From Nemertoderma westbladi (taxonomy: Eukaryota > Xenacoelomorpha > Nemertodermatida > Nemertodermatidae), in NCBI GenBank assembly GCA_032718475.1, contig JAUCBJ010008548.1, forward strand, positions 1 through 64,000: 64,000 bases of DNA, in the 5' to 3' direction. The position numbers and the translations under genes are program-made. The notes below the pieces were generated by a model, which was not told where the DNA came from, ran no database searches, and saw only the letters and a program-made list of their open reading frames with translations. This document shows, one piece after another, positions 1-13,500 of the stretch. The first letter of the stretch is position 1; every line of letters begins with the position of its first letter.

Positions 1-1431
1 TTGGTGGGAAGAAATATCTTTTAAAAACATTCAGTAAGGGCGGCGTCGAGTGAGGTGAATTCGCCGCCCCTCTAAAGGACGCAGTCTACATAGAGGACGC
101 GTAGTTACTGCGAAAACGGTGTTCCCCCCCCATTCGACCTATTTCCAGAGGTACGATTTTCTCGATTTTTCGAGGGGGGACGCGTAATGCCAAAAAAATA
201 AGATTCTTCAGAGCTTTTAGCGAATCTATCGTTTTGACGGACATGACGGACAATTGTCTGGTTTTTTTGTCTTTTTTTCACTAGGACTCTTAAAAAACCT
301 CTATTTGACGCATCCAGAGACACCGAGAATCGAAAGAGGGGGTCTAAATTAGACGTTTCCACATCTTGGAATACCCCGCCTCCGGGCTTGTTTTCCGTCT
401 ATTGTCCGTCAAAGTTGAAAAAACGGACAAAATGACTTTGCGGAATCCGCTATAACTCGGCTAATATTAATCGTACGGGGACGAAAGTAACGCGGTTGGA
501 AAGGGGATGAGTGGTACTACCTTCGTATCGAATGGGGGTAAGAGATTTAATAAAATTTCGGGTGGAAAAAGGGGCCGTAAATTTTTACGTTTTTGTCCGT
601 CTTTTTTCGAAATTTTATTTCCGAAATGTTTAATTTGACAACGCGGGTAGGATTCCACTAATTCTTTTTTGAAACTCGTAGAAGACCATTGGGGCTACGT
701 TCCTATCGAGTGGGGGTACAAAAAATATGTTGACAATAGGGGCCAAAAAGGGCCAGAATATGAAAAATAGTTTTTATCGAATAATTTTTTATTTTTCACT
801 TTAGTTGGTTAAGGTACATTTTATATGGTCAATATCGATACGGGGAATTCAAATATGCTATCGGTTTTGCTCCGCGGACGCTATTAAAAAAATGAGGGCC
901 AATATTAAAATTTCGCGTTTCAAACTCGCTGCGCGGGAACACGTCTAGCTCGAAAACTACTCAACGTCTGGGAAACGTATTTAAACATTATTATAGAGCG
1001 TTAAATTATCTATCTTTCAGCGTTAGTTACAACGCCGTAGCTATTATACAACTGGAGCGGCAGACAATCGTGTGAAATAAAATATTTATAAAAGGGACGA
1101 AAAAAAAATTTTTTTTCTTAAAATCGCTAATCCATTATAATTTAGCGTATTGCGCCAAAAGTATTTTTAAATTGTAGCAAATTACCTCCGCTATCTTTTT
1201 TCTTAACATTTATAATTAAAATTACGAATTTTAAGGGTCGAAAAATGTCGCGTAATTTTGGCCCTTTTTTTCATTTTTTTTTGGGGCCAAAAATGACCCC
1301 CTCTTAAAAGATAGAAAAAAAAATTACGGCAAAGAATATACCAATTTTATTGAATTTGGACCATCAGAACCGAAGTTAGAGCGATTTTAGTGAAAAAATA
1401 AAAAAAAATTTTTTTACAAAAAAATAAGAAT

Positions 1432-1507
1432 GGTCAATATTGGATTTCGTACCCACGAACTTAGGTTTCATTAACATGATTGATAACCACTAGACTACGT
1501 GAACAAT
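1432..1507 (-). other. tRNA-like sequence, degenerate (copy A)
   Basis: This is the counterpart of the better preserved copy at 4407-4480. On the minus strand it keeps the A-box-like TAGTCTAGTGG, but the B box has mutated (GGTACGAAATCC instead of GGTTCGAAATCC). It is a pseudogene or the tRNA-derived part of a repeat. Confidence 0.5.
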
Positions 1508-2329
1508 ATAATTTGAAATTTTCGAGTGACTATTTTTAAACATCAATAACTTCGGTTCTATTGGGCCGTTTGATCTGAATCTTTTTTCATTGGATAGAGG
1601 ATAGATTGTAGTGTGTGAAATAGGATACAACTTGGGAAAAGACGCATGTGCACATAGTTCAAATTGCACTTAAATAGTGCACATTTTTTCGATATTTCAA
1701 ACACTATTATTTCAAGTTCTATACATCCTAGAATGTTATTTTTTGGGTTAAAATGTAGTTTGGAATGATTTCTAACTATAATCTTAACATTTGTTTATCT
1801 TTTTATGTCTATAAAGAGACTTAAAATGTCCATGAATATGGTCCAAAATCGCAAATGTCGCGATTTATTAAATTGGATTTTTGACACTTTTAGCAACTGA
1901 CAATTGATCATGCACCATCGTAGATCGGTAGAGAATAGACATAAGTGTGTTAAATAGGAACCACCTTTAGGATCCGCTAAAGTGCACTTGTGCAAATATG
2001 TGTGCAAATGTGCAATTTTTTTTAATAAGGTCAAATGGTGTATTATTGGGTTCTTTTCGTTGCAGATAGTTTATTTTCATATTAATATGTTGTTTGGACC
2101 TTACTGAGCGCATTAGGAGTATGTGTACAAATAACCGGTCCTTATAAGGGTTCAATTGTATAAATTAATAATAAATAAGGTTGTAATATTCTAAAAACCA
2201 GTGTGATCTTAAATGAACTTTAAACAATAAATAGAGATCAGATAACAAATGGACCACACAATTTATTAAAAAACTCGCACCTCTTCGGACTTAATATATT
2301 GCTTCAATTTTATTCAACAGTAGATATTT

Positions 2330-2377
2330 GGGGGAAGTTAGATAAACTGCATTTATGCAGTGAATCTAACTTCCCCC
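2330..2377. other. 48-nt hairpin at end of repeat unit A
   Basis: A near-perfect inverted repeat has arms GGGGGAAGTTAGA and TCTAACTTCCCCC, an inner ACTGCA/TGCAGT stem with a small internal mismatch, and a TTTA loop. The equivalent hairpin in copy B (5289-5336) has the same length with paired substitutions in both arms. Confidence 0.85.
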
Positions 2378-2405
2378 TTCATGATATAATATACCAAAGA
2401 CACAC

Positions 2406-2953
2406 TCTTTGGAGGACCTGTTGTTTACTATGTAGACTTTGTTCAACCTAAACAACTTAAGTCAGATTAACAATATTATCCTGTAAAATTTCTAAGCAAT
2501 GACTGGTATGAAAAATGCTGATCTTCGAACTATGGTTCTGTAATTAAATTTTATTACTTCAACTTTTATACGGATTTACCAGTAAAAGAAACCTAGAATC
2601 TATTATCACAATGTAACAGTATCAATAACCATATCTATTATATGTAGATCGTAACAGAAACAGCCTCGATTCACGTATTATAATTTCAGAGCTGAAATGT
2701 TTCGGTGACTATAACTTACAGATTTCGTATCATACGTACTAACGACTGAGTAGAATATATTAATATTAATGGGTCACCGGTATATAGAACAAGTGAACAC
2801 TGGGAGCGAAAATATATTACATAAAATTTCGAGTAATATAAAATTAACGAGTGTCATTCAACCTATACCCCCCCCCCCCCTCCCCCCCCCCCTCCACGCT
2901 TTTCCCTTTACCTCGTGGTCTTTCTTTAAGTATATCTATATTGAGGGGCCCAC
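2406..2953. other. AT-rich spacer between repeat copies
   Basis: No credible gene is visible. A long C-rich run (about 2868-2893) is the only marked feature. The end (2946-2960) carries CCCACC TT GGTGGG, a small hairpin at the start of copy B. Confidence 0.5.
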
Positions 2954-4406
2954 CTTGGTGGGATAAATATTTCTCCATTTGACGCAACACCGCCGCGGCC
3001 GCTATGAGGGAGGTGAATACCGCGGCCGCTCCTAAAGCCGCAGGCCATCGCTAACTATATAGGTTAACTTGGGATTCTGGGGGACTTTTCGATGAAGGAA
3101 CTGACCAAATTTTTTTATTTTCTCACCAGGGGAGCGGCTCGGAATTCTAAGATATTAGCAACTCTAACATTATTAAATCTAACCCTTCGACGGACACGGC
3201 GGACAAAAAACCGTCATTTTTTCGACAATTTTAAAATTTTTTTGAAAGGCGCTCTACAGTGGCTCGAAAAAACCCTAGGTTATTGCTTAGCCGACGCCGG
3301 GATACGATAGAAGGGATTAATTAGTGAATTCGTTTTTTTTTTCAAAAAAGATTACCACGCCTTTTTTCCGAAAATGTCCGTCAAAGTTGAAAAAACGGAC
3401 AAAATGACTTTGCGGGTTCCGCTATAACTCGTCTAATATTAATCGTACGGGGACGAAAGTAACGCGGTTGGAAAGGGGAAGAGTGGTACTACCTTCGTAT
3501 CGAATGGGGGTAAGATATTTATTAAAATTTCGGGTGGAAAAAGGGGCTGTAAATTTGTACGTTTTTGTCCGTCTTTTTTGGAAAACTTATTTCCGAAATG
3601 TTTAATTCGACAACGCGGGTAGGAATCCACTAATTCTTTTATGAAACTCGTAGAAGACCATTGGGGCTACGTTCCTATCGAATGGGGGTACAAAAAATAT
3701 GTTGGCAATAGGGGCCAAAAAGGGCCAGAATTTGTAAAGTAGTTTTTATCGAATAATTTTTTATTTTTAACTTTAGTTGGTTAAGGTACATTCTATACAG
3801 TCAATATCCATACGGGGAATTCAAATATGCTATCGGTTTTGCTCCAAGGATGATATTAAAAAAATGAGGGCCAAAATTATAATTTCGCGCTTCAAACTTG
3901 CTTCGCGGGAAATCGTCTAGCTCAAAAACTACTTAACTTACGGGAGATTTGTTTACACAGACTTATAGTGCGTTAAATTATCTATCTAACAGCGTTAATC
4001 ACAGCGCCGGAGGTATTATAAAACTGGAGCGGCAGGCGATCGTGTGAAATATAATATTTATAAAAAGGGACGAAAAATTTTTTTTTTAACAAATCGCTAT
4101 TCCATTCTAATTTAGCGTATTGCGCCAAAAGTACCTGTAAAAAGTATCAAATTAACTCCGCTATCTTTTATCTTAAGATATATAATTAAAATTACGAATT
4201 TTAAGGGTCGAAAAATATCGTGTTATTTTGGCCCTTTTTTTTAATTTTTTTGGGGCCAAAAATAACCCCTTCTCAAAAGATTAAGAAAAAAATTACGGCA
4301 AAGAATATACCAATTTTATTGAATTTGGACCACCAGAACCGAAGTTAGAGCGATTTTAGTGAAAAAATAAAAATAATTTTTTTTGCAAAAAAATTAAGAA
4401 TGGTCA

Positions 4407-4480
4407 GGTCAATATTGGATTTCGAACCCGCGAACTTAGGTTTCATTAACGTGATTGATAACCACTAGACTATGTGACCA
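4407..4480 (-). other. tRNA-like sequence with A and B boxes
   Basis: Read on the minus strand, this 74-nt stretch begins TGGTCACA and ends ATTGACC. It contains TAGTCTAGTGG, a match to the Pol III A box and tRNA D arm, and GGTTCGAAATCC, a match to the B box and T arm, at normal tRNA spacing. Five of seven acceptor pairs form (GGTCA/TGACC). The anticodon stem is poor and I cannot assign an amino acid. Likely a tRNA pseudogene or the tRNA-derived head of a repeat. It lies at the same place in both copies of the 2.95 kb unit. Confidence 0.6.
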
Positions 4481-5288
4481 AGAGAATTTGAAATTTTCGA
4501 GTGACTATTTTTAAACATAAATAACTTCGGTTCTACAGGGCCGTTTAATCTGAAACTTTTTTCATTGGATAGAGGATAGATTGTAGTGTGTGAAATAGGA
4601 TAAAACTTGGGAAAAGACGCATGTGCACTTAGTGCAAAATGCACTTAAAAAGTGCACATTTTTTCTATATTTCAAACACTATTATTTCCTATTCTATTTA
4701 TCGTAGAATGTTATTTTTGGATTAATATGTAGTTTGGAATGATTTCTAACTATAATCGTAACATTTGTTTAACTTTTTATGTCTATAAAGTGACTTAAAA
4801 TGTCCATGAATATGGTTCAAAATCGCAAATCCAGATTTATTAAATTGGATTTTTGACACTTTTAGCGACTGACACTTGATCATACACCATCGTAGATCGG
4901 TAGCTAAAGTGCATTTGTACAAATAAGTGTGCAAAAGTGCAAATTTTTTAATAAGGTCAAATTATATAGTATTGGGTTATTTTCTTTGCAGATACTTTAT
5001 TTTCATATTAATATGTTGTTTGAACCTTACTGAGCGCATTAGGCGATATGCGTACAAATAACCGGCCCATATGAGGCTTCGATTGGGTAAATTAATAAAA
5101 CATAAGGTTGTATAGTATAATATTCTAAAAACCAGTGTGATATTAAATGCACTTTAAATAATAAATAGAAATCAAATAACAATTGGACCACACAATTAAA
5201 AACTCGCACAATTTTGTACTTATTTTATCGCTTCAAATTAATTCAACAGTGGATATTTGGGGGAAGGGGGAAGTTACAGTGTGCATTC

Positions 5289-5336
5289 GGGGGAAGTTTG
5301 GTGAACTGCATTTATGCAGTGACCCAAACTTCCCCC
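5289..5336. other. 48-nt hairpin at end of repeat unit B
   Basis: Arms are GGGGGAAGTTTGG and CCAAACTTCCCCC, with an inner ACTGCA TTTA TGCAGT and a small mismatch. Relative to copy A, two base pairs have changed on both sides so that pairing is kept. Confidence 0.85.
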
Positions 5337-5365
5337 TTTGATATATCATATACTTAAGACATGCT

Positions 5366-5936
5366 AGGGTGACGGGGAAATATTTGTTACTGTCACACTT
5401 TGCTTCCATTTATCCTATCCTTTATTATTACCCCAGTCAGATAAGAGATAATAAATCAGTAAAAACTAAACTAAACTGTCTTTCATGCAAACAAATTTCT
5501 AACTAAAGACGGGTGAATGACCATGACCATGGAAATAATTTTAAATATAATTGTATATCAACTATTTGGGGAGGCTTCCAAGTTAAACCCGAAAACAATT
5601 ATTTTGTTACATATATAGTAAATAACGTTGTATGTTCTTCTTCCTCTCATAATAAAATATAAATGAAATATCTCAGATCGCTATGCCCTGTAACATTTCA
5701 CAACCAAAATATTTAAGTGTGAAAAGTGTAGGCCTACCACACTCCGCCCAAACAACCGCAAACGCATAGCCAACAAATTTAACAAAAGGTTACATACATG
5801 TTGGGTTCATGACGAGATGAGTGAAAATTGATCGCGTAATATAAAGTAAAAAATTAAGAGACGGGCTGGCTCTCTTCCACTTTCTTACCCAATGGATATG
5901 TTGTTGTAATAATCTAATATTGGGGCGGCTTTCTCT
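5366..5936. other. AT-rich stretch without recognisable features
   Basis: No open frame or repeat that I can support. It lies between the 2.95 kb repeats and an LTR fragment. Confidence 0.4.
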
Positions 5937-6086
5937 CGTTGTGATTAGTATAAGTCATAACTCTGTTTTTATACTTAAAGCGCCACGTCCTAAAGGAACT
6001 GTTAATATTTCCCCGAAAGTAAATATATTGTCAGAGATTATATAGTAACGATCAATCGAATAATACAGTAGGTCTACATTGCAATT
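5937..6086 (+). mobile_element. Fragment of BEL/Pao-family LTR
   Basis: The block TTGTGATTAGTATAAGTCAT, then GCGCCACGTCCTAAAGGAAC, then CGATCAATCGAATAATACAG matches the 3' third of the LTRs at 36929-38173 and 47762-49006, and the related LTR at 54482-55671. It lacks the LTR start and the usual ...GCGCG.ACA end, so it is a broken relic of the same family and not an intact solo LTR. Confidence 0.85.
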
Positions 6087-6171
6087 GCAGTTGGAGATGG
6101 TCAAGTTGGTTTTCGTCTTGTGGGGTACTGGTATGTTGCTGTGGAGGATAAATGGTGATAAGTGGAGGATT

Positions 6172-6815
6172 GAGACATACCCGGACAAGGAGAGCCAGTT
6201 CTTGAGACATACCAGGACAAGGAGAGCCAGTTGTTGGGTTGAGACATGCCAGGACAAGGAGAGCCAGTTGTTGGGTTGAGACATGCCGGGTCAAGGAGAG
6301 CCAGTTGTTGGGTTGAGACATGCCGGGACAAGGAGAGCCAGTTGTTGGGTTGAGACATGTTGGGACAAGAAGAGCCAGTTCTTGAGACATGCCAGGACAA
6401 GGAGAGCCAGTTGTTGGGTTGAGACATGCCGGGACAAGGAGAGCCAGTTGTTGGGTTGATACATGCCGGGACAAGGAGAGCCAGTTGTTGGGTTGAGACA
6501 TATTGGGACAAGGAGAGCCAGTTCTTAGGACATGCCAGGACAAGGAGAGCCAGTTCTTGAGACATGCCAGGACAAGGAGAGCCAGTTGCTGAGACATACC
6601 AGGACAAGGAGAGCCAGTTGTTGAGACATGCCGGGACAAGGAGAGCCAGTTCTTGAGACATGCCGGGACAAGGAGAGCCATTTCTTGAAACATGCCGGGA
6701 CAAGGAGAGTCAGTTGTTGAGACATACCGAGACAAGGAGAGCCAGTTGTTGAGACATACCGGGACAAGGAGAGCCAGTTGTTGAGACATGCCGGGACAAG
6801 GAGAGCCAGTTGTTG
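6172..6815. repeat. 32/37-bp minisatellite
   Basis: About 19 tandem units built on GAGACATGCCGGGACAAGGA followed by GAGCCAGTTGTT. Units in the left part mostly carry an extra GGGTT, giving 37 bp. Units in the right part are mostly 32 bp. Because neither length is a multiple of three, all three minus-strand frames show repetitive open stretches. These are by-products of the repeat and not proteins. Confidence 0.95.
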
Positions 6816-7556
6816 ACCCATGTTTCAGAAGACGACCATTGATTTTGATGACGTAGCTATGGTTACATTTGACAGGGACATTTAGGAACCGTGATACATC
6901 TGTATTCGATTTTTAATCGATGTAATCACCGGGAAGAGATTCGTTCTGTTTTGTAGTCTGGGCGTTTATTGGATTGGATTGCTCTGTTTTATGCACTTCT
7001 CACACATAAGGTAATTAATGTGATAGCGATTGATTGATTATGTTTATTGTCTTCACAAAGTAATTTTTACAACATTAACTGTTACATAAGAGGAGGCAGG
7101 ACTTAGAGAGTGTAAAATAAGTTACATAAGTGGTGCATGCAGCCTGTTTTCTATTAATATTTATATTCTATGTTTTGTATTGTGTACCATGGGTCATGGC
7201 AGAAGAAAGACACATAAGTTGGGAAAGCAAAGGGTTCTAAATGGGTAGCTCTAACCAAAAATGAATACCATCAGGAAATTAGAGTTCTCCTTATTTTACT
7301 CCTTACCACTGTGGAATATATCCAATATGGTTTAATGCTAAAAAGTGATTCTTCTTTCAAAAGGTTCATATAGTACATAATGCTTAGTATACTAATCAAT
7401 AAATGTAATATAGAGTACCCTCTAAATATGGCATCTGATTAGGCACAAAATCAAATATTTAAATCTTCAATATCAGTCTTTATTACAATATAGATCTCTT
7501 ATCTGAATTCTCTTTTTTATTAAAATCATGCACAAAATGGAAACAGCATTCATTGA
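6816..7556. other. Intergenic AT-rich sequence
   Basis: Nothing coding or repetitive can be supported between the minisatellite and the 30-bp array. Confidence 0.4.
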
Positions 7557-10500
7557 ATATAAAATAGCCAATCAACGAATATAAATCAAACAGCTAGCCA
7601 ATCAACAAATATAAATCAAACAGCTAGCCAATCTACGAATATAAATTAAACAGCTAGCCAATCAAAGAATATAAATCAAACAACTAGCCAATCAAGGAAT
7701 CTAAATCAAACAGCTAGCTAATCAAAGAATATAAATCAAACAGTTAGCCAATCAACGAATATAAATCAAACAGCTAGCCAATCAAAGAATATAAATCAAA
7801 CAGCTAGCCATTCAAAGGATATAAATCAAACAGCTACGAATATAAATCAAACAGCTAGCCAATCAAAGAATATAAATCAAACAGCTAGCCAATCAACGAA
7901 TATAAATCAAACAGATAGCCAATCAACGAATATAAATCAAACAGCTAGCCAATCAAAGAATATAAATCAAACAGCTAGCCATTCAAAGGATATAAATCAA
8001 ACAGCTAGCCAATCAACGAATATAAATCAAACAGCTAGCCAATCAAAGAATATAAATCAAACAGCTAGCCAATCAAAGAATATAAATCAAACAGCTAGCC
8101 AATCCACAAATATAAATCAAACAGCTAGCCAATCAAATAATATAAATCAAACAACTAGCCAATCAAAGAATATAAATCAAACAGCTAGCCAATCAAAGAA
8201 TATAAATCAAACAGCTAGCCATTCAAATAATATAAATCAAACAACTAGCCAATCAAAGAATATAAATCAAACAGCTAGCCAATCAAAGAATATAAATCAA
8301 ACAGCTAGCCAATCCACAAATATAAATCAAACAGCTAGCTAATCAAATAATATAAATCAAACAGCTAGCCAATCAAAGAATATAAATCAAACAGCTAGCC
8401 AATCAAAGAATATAAATCAAACAGCTAGCCAATCAACGAATATAAATCAAAAAGCTAGCCAATCAACGAATATAAATCAAACAGATAGCCAATCAACGAA
8501 TATAAATCAAAAAGCTAGCCAATCAAAGAATATAAATCAAACAGCTAGCCAATCAACGAATATAAATCAAACAGCTAGCCAATCAACGAATATAAATCAA
8601 ACAGATAGCCAATCAACGAATATAAATCAAAAAGCTAGCCAATCAAAGAATATAAATCAAACAGCTAGCCAATCCACAAATATAAATCAAACAGCTAGCC
8701 AATCAAATAATATAAATCAAACAACTAGCCAATCAAAGAATATAAATCAAACAGCTAGCCAATCAAAGAATATAAATCAAACAGCAAGCCAATTAAAGAA
8801 TATAAATCAAACAGCTAGCCAATCAAAGAATATAAATCAAACAGCTAGCCAATCCACAAATATAAATCAAACAGCTAGCCAATCAAAGAATATAAATCAA
8901 ACAGCTAGCCAATCAACGAATATAAATCAAACAGCTAGCCAATCAAAGAATATAAATCAAACAGCTAGCCAATCAAAGAATATAAATCAAACAGCTAGCT
9001 AATCAAATAATATAAATCAAACAGCTAGCCAATCAAAGAATATAAATCAAACAGCTAGCCAATCAAAGAATATAAATCAAACAACTAGCCAGTCAACGAA
9101 TATAAATCAAACAACTAGCCAATCAAAGAATATAAATCAAACAACTAGCCAATCAAAGAATATAAATCAAACAGCTAGCCAATCAAAGAATATAAATCAA
9201 ACAGCTAGCCAATCAAAGAATATAAATCAAACAGCTAGCCAATCAACGAATATAAATCAAACAGCTAGCCAATCAAAGAATATAAATCAAACAGCTAGCC
9301 AATCAAAGAATATAAATCAAACAGCTAGCCAATCAAAGAATATAAATCAAACAGCTAGCCAATCAAAGAATATAAATAAAACAGCTAGCCAATCAAAGAA
9401 TATAAATCAAACAACAAGCCAATCAACAAATATAAATCCAAAGCTAGCCAATCAAAGAATATAGATCAAACAGCTAGCCAATCAACGAATATAAATCAAA
9501 CAGCTAGCCAATCAAAGAATATAAATCAAACAGCTAGCCAATCAACGAATATAAATCCAAAGCTAGCCAATCAAAGAATATAAATCAAACAGCTAGCCAA
9601 TCAAAGAATATAAATCAAACAGCTAGCCAATCAAAGAATATAAATCAAACAGCTAGCCAATCAACGAATATAAATCAAACAGCTAGCCAATCAAAGAATA
9701 TAAATCAAACAGCTTGCCAATCAAAGAATATAAATCAAACAGCTAGCCAATCAACGAATATAAATCAAACAGCTAGCCAATCAACGAATATAAATCAAAC
9801 AGATAGCAAATCAACGAATATAAATCAAACAGCTAGCCAATCAAAGAATATAAATCAAACAACTAGCCAATCAACAAATATAAATCAAACAGCTAGCCAA
9901 TCAACGAATATAAATCAAACAGCTAGCCAATCAATGAATATAAATCAAACAGCTAGCCAATCAACGAATATAAATCAAGCTAGCCAATCAACGAATATAA
10001 ATCAAACAGCTAGCCAATCAAAGAATATAAATCAAACAACTAGCCAATCAACGAATATAAATCAAACAACTAGCCAATCAACGAATATAAATCAAACAGC
10101 TAGCCAATCAAATAATATAAATCAAACAACAAGCCAATCAGGGAATATAAATCAAACAGCTAGCCAATCAAAGAATATAAATCAAACAGCTAGCCAATCA
10201 ACAAATATAAATCAAACAGCTAGCCAATCAACGAATATAAATCAAACAGCTAGCCAATCAAAGAATATAAATCAAACAGCTAGCCAATCAACGATTATAA
10301 ATCAAACAGCTAGCCAATCAAAGAATATAAATCAAACAACTAGCCAATCAACAAATATAAATCAAACAACTAGCCAATCAACGAATATAAATCAAACAGC
10401 TAGCCAATCAACGAATATAATTCAAACAGCTAGCCAATCAACGAATATAAATCAAACAGCTAGCCAATCAACGAATATAATTCAAACAGCTAGCCAATCA

Positions 10501-13500
10501 AAGAATATAAATCAAACAACTAGCCAATCAACGAATATAAATCAAACAGCTAGCCAATCAAAGAATATAAATCAAACAGCTAGCCAATCAACGAATATAA
10601 ATCAAACAGCTAGCCAATCAAAGAATATAAATCAAACAGCTAGCCAATCAACGAATATAAATCAGACAGCTAGCCAATCAAAGAATATAAATCAAACAGC
10701 TAGCCAATCAACGAATATAAATCAAACAACTAGCCAATCAACGAATATAAATCAAACAGCTAGCCAATCAACGAATATAAATCAAACAACTAGCCAATGA
10801 ACGAATATAAATCAAACAGCTAGCCAATCAAAGAATATAAATCAGACAGCTAGCCAATCAAAGAATATAAATCAAACAGCTAGCCAATCAAAGAATATAA
10901 ATCAAACAGCTAGCCAATCAGGGAATATAAATCAAACAGCTAGCCAATCAACAAATATAAATCAAACAGCTAGCCAATCAACGAATATAAATCAAACAGC
11001 TAGCCAATCAACGAATATAATTCAAACAGCTAGCCAATCAAAGAATATAAATCAAACAACTAGCCAATCAACGAATATAAATCAAACAGCTAGCCAATCA
11101 AAGAATATAAATCAAACAGCTAGCCAATCAACAAATATAAATCAAACAGCTAGCCAATCAACGAATATAAATCAAACAGCTAGCGAATCAACGAATATAA
11201 TTCAAACAGCTAGCCAATCAAAGAATATAAATCAAACAACTAGCCAATCAGGGAATATAAATCAAACAACTAGCCAATCAGGGAATATAAATCAAACAGC
11301 TAGCAAATCAAATAATATAAATCAAACAGCTAGCCAATCAACAAATATAAATCAAACAACTAGCCAATCAACGAATATAAATCAAACAACTAGCCAATCA
11401 ACGAATATAAATCAAACAGCTAGCCAATCAAAGAATATAAATCAAACAGCTAGCCAATCAAAGAATATAAATCAAACAGCTAGCCAATCAAAGATTATAA
11501 ATCAAACAACAAGACAATCAGGGAATATAAATCAAACAGCTAGCAAATCAAATAATATAAATCAAACAACTAGCCAATCAACGAATATAAATCAAACAGC
11601 TAGCCAATCAAAGAATATAAATCAAACAGCTAGCCAATCAACAAATATAAATCAAACAACTAGCCAATCAACGAATATAAATCAAACAACTAGCCAATCA
11701 ACGAATATAAATCAAACAGCTAGCCAATCAAAGAATATAAATCAAACAGCTAGCCAATCAAAGAATATAAATCAAACAGCTAGCCAATCAACAAATATAA
11801 ATCAAACAACTAGCCAATCAACAAATATAAATCAAACAACTAGCCAATCAACGAATATAAATCAAACAGCTAGCCAATCAAAGAATATAAATCAAACAGC
11901 TAGCCAATCAAAGAATATAAATCAAACAGCTAGCCAATCAACGAATATAAATCAAACAGCTAGCCAATCAAAGAATATAATTCAAACAGCTAGCCAATCA
12001 AAGAATATAAATCAAACAACAAGACAATCAACGAATATAAATCAAACAGCTAGCCAATCAAAGAATATAAATCAAACAGCTAGCCAATCAAAGAATATAA
12101 ATCAAACAGCTAGCCAATCAACGAATATAAATCAAACAGCTAGCCAATCAAAGAATATAATTCAAACAGCTAGCCAATCAAAGAATATAAATCAAACAAC
12201 AAGACAATCAGGGAATATAAATCAAACAGCTAGTCAATCAAATAATATAAATCAAACAGCTAGCCAATCAACGAATATAAATCAAACAGCTAGCCAATCA
12301 AAGAATATAAATCAAACAGCTAGCCAATCAAAGAATATAAATCAACAGCTAGTCAATCAAAGAATATAAATCAACAGCTAGCCAATCAAAGAATATAACT
12401 CAAACAACAAGACAATCAGGGAATATAAATCAAACAGCTAGTCAATCAAATAATATAAATCAAACAGCTAGCCAATCATTGAATATAAATCAAACAGCTA
12501 GCCAATCAAAGAATATAAATTAAACAGCTAGCCAATCAAAGAATATAAATCAAACAGTTAGCCAATCAACGAATATAAATCAAACAGCTAGCCAATCAAA
12601 TAATATAAATCAAACAGCTAGCCAATCAACGAATATAAATCAAACAACTAGCCAATCAAAGAATATAAATCAAACAGCTAGCCAATCAAAGAATATAAAT
12701 CAAACAGCTAGCCAATCAAAGAATATAAATCAAACAGCTAGCCAATCAACAAATATAAATCAAACAGCTAGCCAATCAACGAATATAAATCAAACAGCTA
12801 GCCAATCAAATATCAAACAACTAGCCAATCAACGAATATAAATCAAACAACTAGCCAATCAACGAATATAAATCAAACAACTAGCCAATCAACGAATATA
12901 AATCAAACAGCTAGCCAATCAAATAATATAAATCAAACAACAAGCCAATCAGGGAATATAAATCAAACAGCTAGCCAATCAAAGAATATAAATCAAACAG
13001 CTAGCCAATCAACAAATATAAATCAAACAGCTAGCCAATCAACGAATATAAATCAAACAGCTAGCCAATCAAAGAATATAAATCAAACAGCTAGCCAATC
13101 AACGAATATAAATCAAACAGCTAGCCAATCAAAGAATATAATTCAAACAGCTAGCCAATCAAAGAATATAAATCAAACAACAAGACAATCAGGGAATATA
13201 AATCAAACAGCTAGTCAATCAAATAATATAAATCAAACAGCTAGCCAATCAACGAATATAAATCAAACAGCTAGCCAATCAAAGAATATAAATCAAACAG
13301 CTAGCCAATCAAAGAATATAAATCAACAGCTAGTCAATCAAAGAATATAAATCAACAGCTAGCCAATCAAAGAATATAACTCAAACAACAAGACAATCAG
13401 GGAATATAAATCAAACAGCTAGTCAATCAAATAATATAAATCAAACAGCTAGCCAATCATTGAATATAAATCAAACAGCTAGCCAATCAAAGAATATAAA

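Larger units (their letters stand above)
1..2405. repeat. Diverged tandem unit, copy A (~2.95 kb period)
   Basis: This stretch aligns end to end with 2954-5365 at an offset of about 2950 bp. Shared landmarks are the TTGGTGGGA start, the CGTACGGGGACGAAAG block (474 and 3446), the GGGGCCAAAAAGGGCC block, the tRNA-like sequence and the terminal GGGGGAAG hairpin. Copy A starts at the window edge, so a further copy upstream is possible. A motif like TATCGAATGGGGGTA occurs twice per unit, with an inverted relative near 127. Short open frames occur (63 codons at 467-658 minus and at 3439-3630 minus), but the differences between the copies mostly change amino acids, so coding is not supported. It may be a large satellite or a duplicated non-autonomous element. 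Confidence 0.8.
2954..5365. repeat. Diverged tandem unit, copy B
   Basis: This is the direct repeat of 1-2405, most similar between about 3360 and 4800 (counterpart of about 390-1850). The start differs more (GC-rich, NotI-like GCGGCCGC at about 2995-3030). It contains the better tRNA-like sequence and a longer version of the terminal GGGGGAAG region, in which GGGGGAAG occurs three times. It does not look like a protein-coding element. Confidence 0.8.

Noticed and set aside
467-658. 63-codon frame conserved in both 2.95-kb repeat copies (also 3439-3630)
   Set aside because: The ~10 differences between copies mostly change amino acids, there is no recognisable domain, and the length is short. 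Shared ancestry explains it.
6052-6821. Several long overlapping minus-strand frames
   Set aside because: All are translations of the 32/37-bp minisatellite in different frames, with no non-repeat domain.
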